DNA of 6,541 nucleotides from JBOGJG01 sp050747825 (GTDB lineage: Bacteria > Acidobacteriota > UBA6911 > RPQK01 > JBOGJG01). Every line of letters begins with the position of its first letter. Position 1 is the stretch's first letter. Position numbers and translations under genes: made by a program. Positions 5,931-6,541 of the stretch are shown here, one piece after another. The DNA is taken from positions 1-6,541 of the forward strand of contig JBOGJG010000114.1 in NCBI GenBank assembly GCA_050747825.1, written 5' to 3'. The notes beneath the pieces are model-generated. The model saw only the letters and a program-made list of their open reading frames with translations, did no database searches and was not told the DNA's origin.

Positions 5931-6328
5931 ACCGTGCTTTCGTCGATACCGCAGGTTGGTACGCCTACATTCGGGCGGATGACCCCGATCACCCGCCTGT
6001 TATGGAGGCTTTTGAGCGCAGGGAGGGAAGGCTGATCACAAGTAGTTTTGTCTTTGATGAGTTGGTAACTCTGGTGCGAGGCCGACTCGGGCACAAGGCA
6101 GCCGTCAAGGTGGGCGAGACGCTACGCTCTCCAGATGTGGTCGAGCTGGTCCGCCTCAGTGTTGAAGACGAAGAACAAGCTTGGCTTCTATTTTCCGAGC
6201 ACACGGATAAAGACTACTCGTTTACTGACTGCACTTCCTTCGTCCTCATGCACCGTCTGGGGCTGGCAGTTGCGATCACAACGGACCATCACTTTCAACA
6301 AGCCGGCTTTCGCACTGATCCCGAATGA
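5927..6328 (+). CDS. vapC: VapC-type PIN-domain ribonuclease toxin
   Basis: A 133-residue PIN-domain protein, the usual VapC length, expected to be a Mg2+-dependent endoribonuclease that cuts RNA (tRNA or rRNA in known VapCs) when the antitoxin is degraded. All four acidic active-site positions are present: D7 (FVDT), E45 (FVFDELVT), D101 (SFTDCTS) and D120 (ITTDHHFQQAGF). The protein therefore looks intact. I chose the GTG at 5927, which overlaps the antitoxin stop in a GTGA, has TGGA about seven to eight bases upstream and gives the typical start MNRAFVDT. An in-frame GTG at 5915 would add four residues but has no ribosome binding site. No terminator is evident downstream; a repeat element starts about 90-130 bp later. 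The RNA target cannot be read from sequence. Confidence 0.
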   Translation: MNRAFVDTAGWYAYIRADDPDHPPVMEAFERREGRLITSSFVFDELVTLVRGRLGHKAAVKVGETLRSPDVVELVRLSVEDEEQAWLLFSEHTDKDYSFTDCTSFVLMHRLGLAVAITTDHHFQQAGFRTDPE

Positions 6329-6445
6329 GGAGCAGCATTCTTGGTCATTGGCCTGCGAACTCGCACCAAGTCTGACCGATATTCCCGCCGATAAAATTTT
6401 GCTGATAGAAGAAACCTAGTGCTTCGTAACATAAATAAGTGCGCT

Positions 6446-6541
6446 ATCGCTGGAGGCGATTTGACCCGTATTCAAGGCGCGAGGAAGGCGCCTATCGGGA
6501 ATAGGCAACTGACGAGCAACGCTGAAGACGGGTCCAAGCGC
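6446..6541. repeat. Structured inverted-repeat element at the right edge, cut by the window
   Basis: The arm at 6456-6469 (GCGATTTGACCCGT) matches the reverse complement of the last 14 bases of the window (6528-6541) at 12 of 14 positions, including a perfect GACCCGT/ACGGGTC core. Inside are GGCGC (6476-6480) with GCGCC (6488-6492), and GCCTAT (6490-6495) with ATAGGC (6501-6506) around a CGGGA loop. Before the arm, ATCGC-TGGAG-GCGAT (6446-6460) is another hairpin. No protein frame is credible. This density of pairing fits a dispersed palindromic repeat or a miniature transposon-like element; its left limit may be near 6418 and its right limit lies outside. Copy number cannot be judged here. 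Confidence 0.

Noticed and set aside
6135..6419. Plus-strand open frame of 94 codons overlapping the toxin gene
   Set aside because: Most of it is an out-of-frame shadow of vapC, which has the full PIN active site; the part after 6328 (about 30 codons) has no own start or recognisable motif.
6446..6541. CRISPR array or tRNA at the right edge
   Set aside because: The paired segments are inverted, not regularly spaced direct repeats, and no cloverleaf or anticodon arm can be drawn.

Overview
The window suggests a Gram-negative, free-living or host-associated bacterium of the Acidobacteriota type. The evidence is a TonB-dependent receptor with an N-terminal carboxypeptidase-regulatory-like domain, a layout typical of the large receptor expansions in Acidobacteriota, together with a DUF1501 remnant, a family common in Acidobacteriota, Planctomycetota and Verrucomicrobiota. 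This assignment is inference from gene families; there is no rRNA or other marker here.

Layout. Positions 1-5268 read leftward (minus strand): a large exported glycoside-hydrolase-like protein (2329-5268), then a broken DUF1501 gene starting 19 nt after its stop (1857-2309), then, after a 198-bp gap with its own promoter, the first 552 codons of a TonB-dependent outer-membrane receptor (1-1658) that runs off the left edge. Positions 5269-5693 hold no convincing long gene. They contain the hydrolase leader, a nested inverted-repeat structure followed by a perfect Shine-Dalgarno and an 8-codon ORF with no gene behind it, and the toxin-antitoxin promoter. Positions 5694-6328 read rightward: a VapBC-type toxin-antitoxin pair (ribbon-helix-helix antitoxin and PIN-domain RNase) with a 4-bp gene overlap. 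The right end (from about 6418, clearly from 6446) is a structured, inverted-repeat-rich element that looks like part of a dispersed palindromic repeat cut by the window edge.

How it may work together. The hydrolase is predicted to act outside the cytoplasm on a glycan, and the receptor could import the products or another ligand in a TonB-dependent way; this is a proximity argument only. The DUF1501 gene was probably part of the hydrolase operon: it keeps a well-spaced ribosome binding site and start codon, but about three quarters of the protein is missing and an in-frame stop interrupts what is left. VapBC and the terminal repeat are accessory elements unrelated to the glycan genes.

The most interesting items are the uncharacterised 979-residue hydrolase-like protein, the orphan leader structure at 5375-5474, a 13-bp tandem repeat in the receptor signal-peptide coding region that could switch reading frame, the probably leaderless vapBC promoter with two kinds of candidate operator, and the right-edge repeat. 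I do not see a clear new defence or mobile system.

[Form note: the original answer gave no confidence values; every confidence of 0 below is a placeholder required by the schema, not an estimate.]
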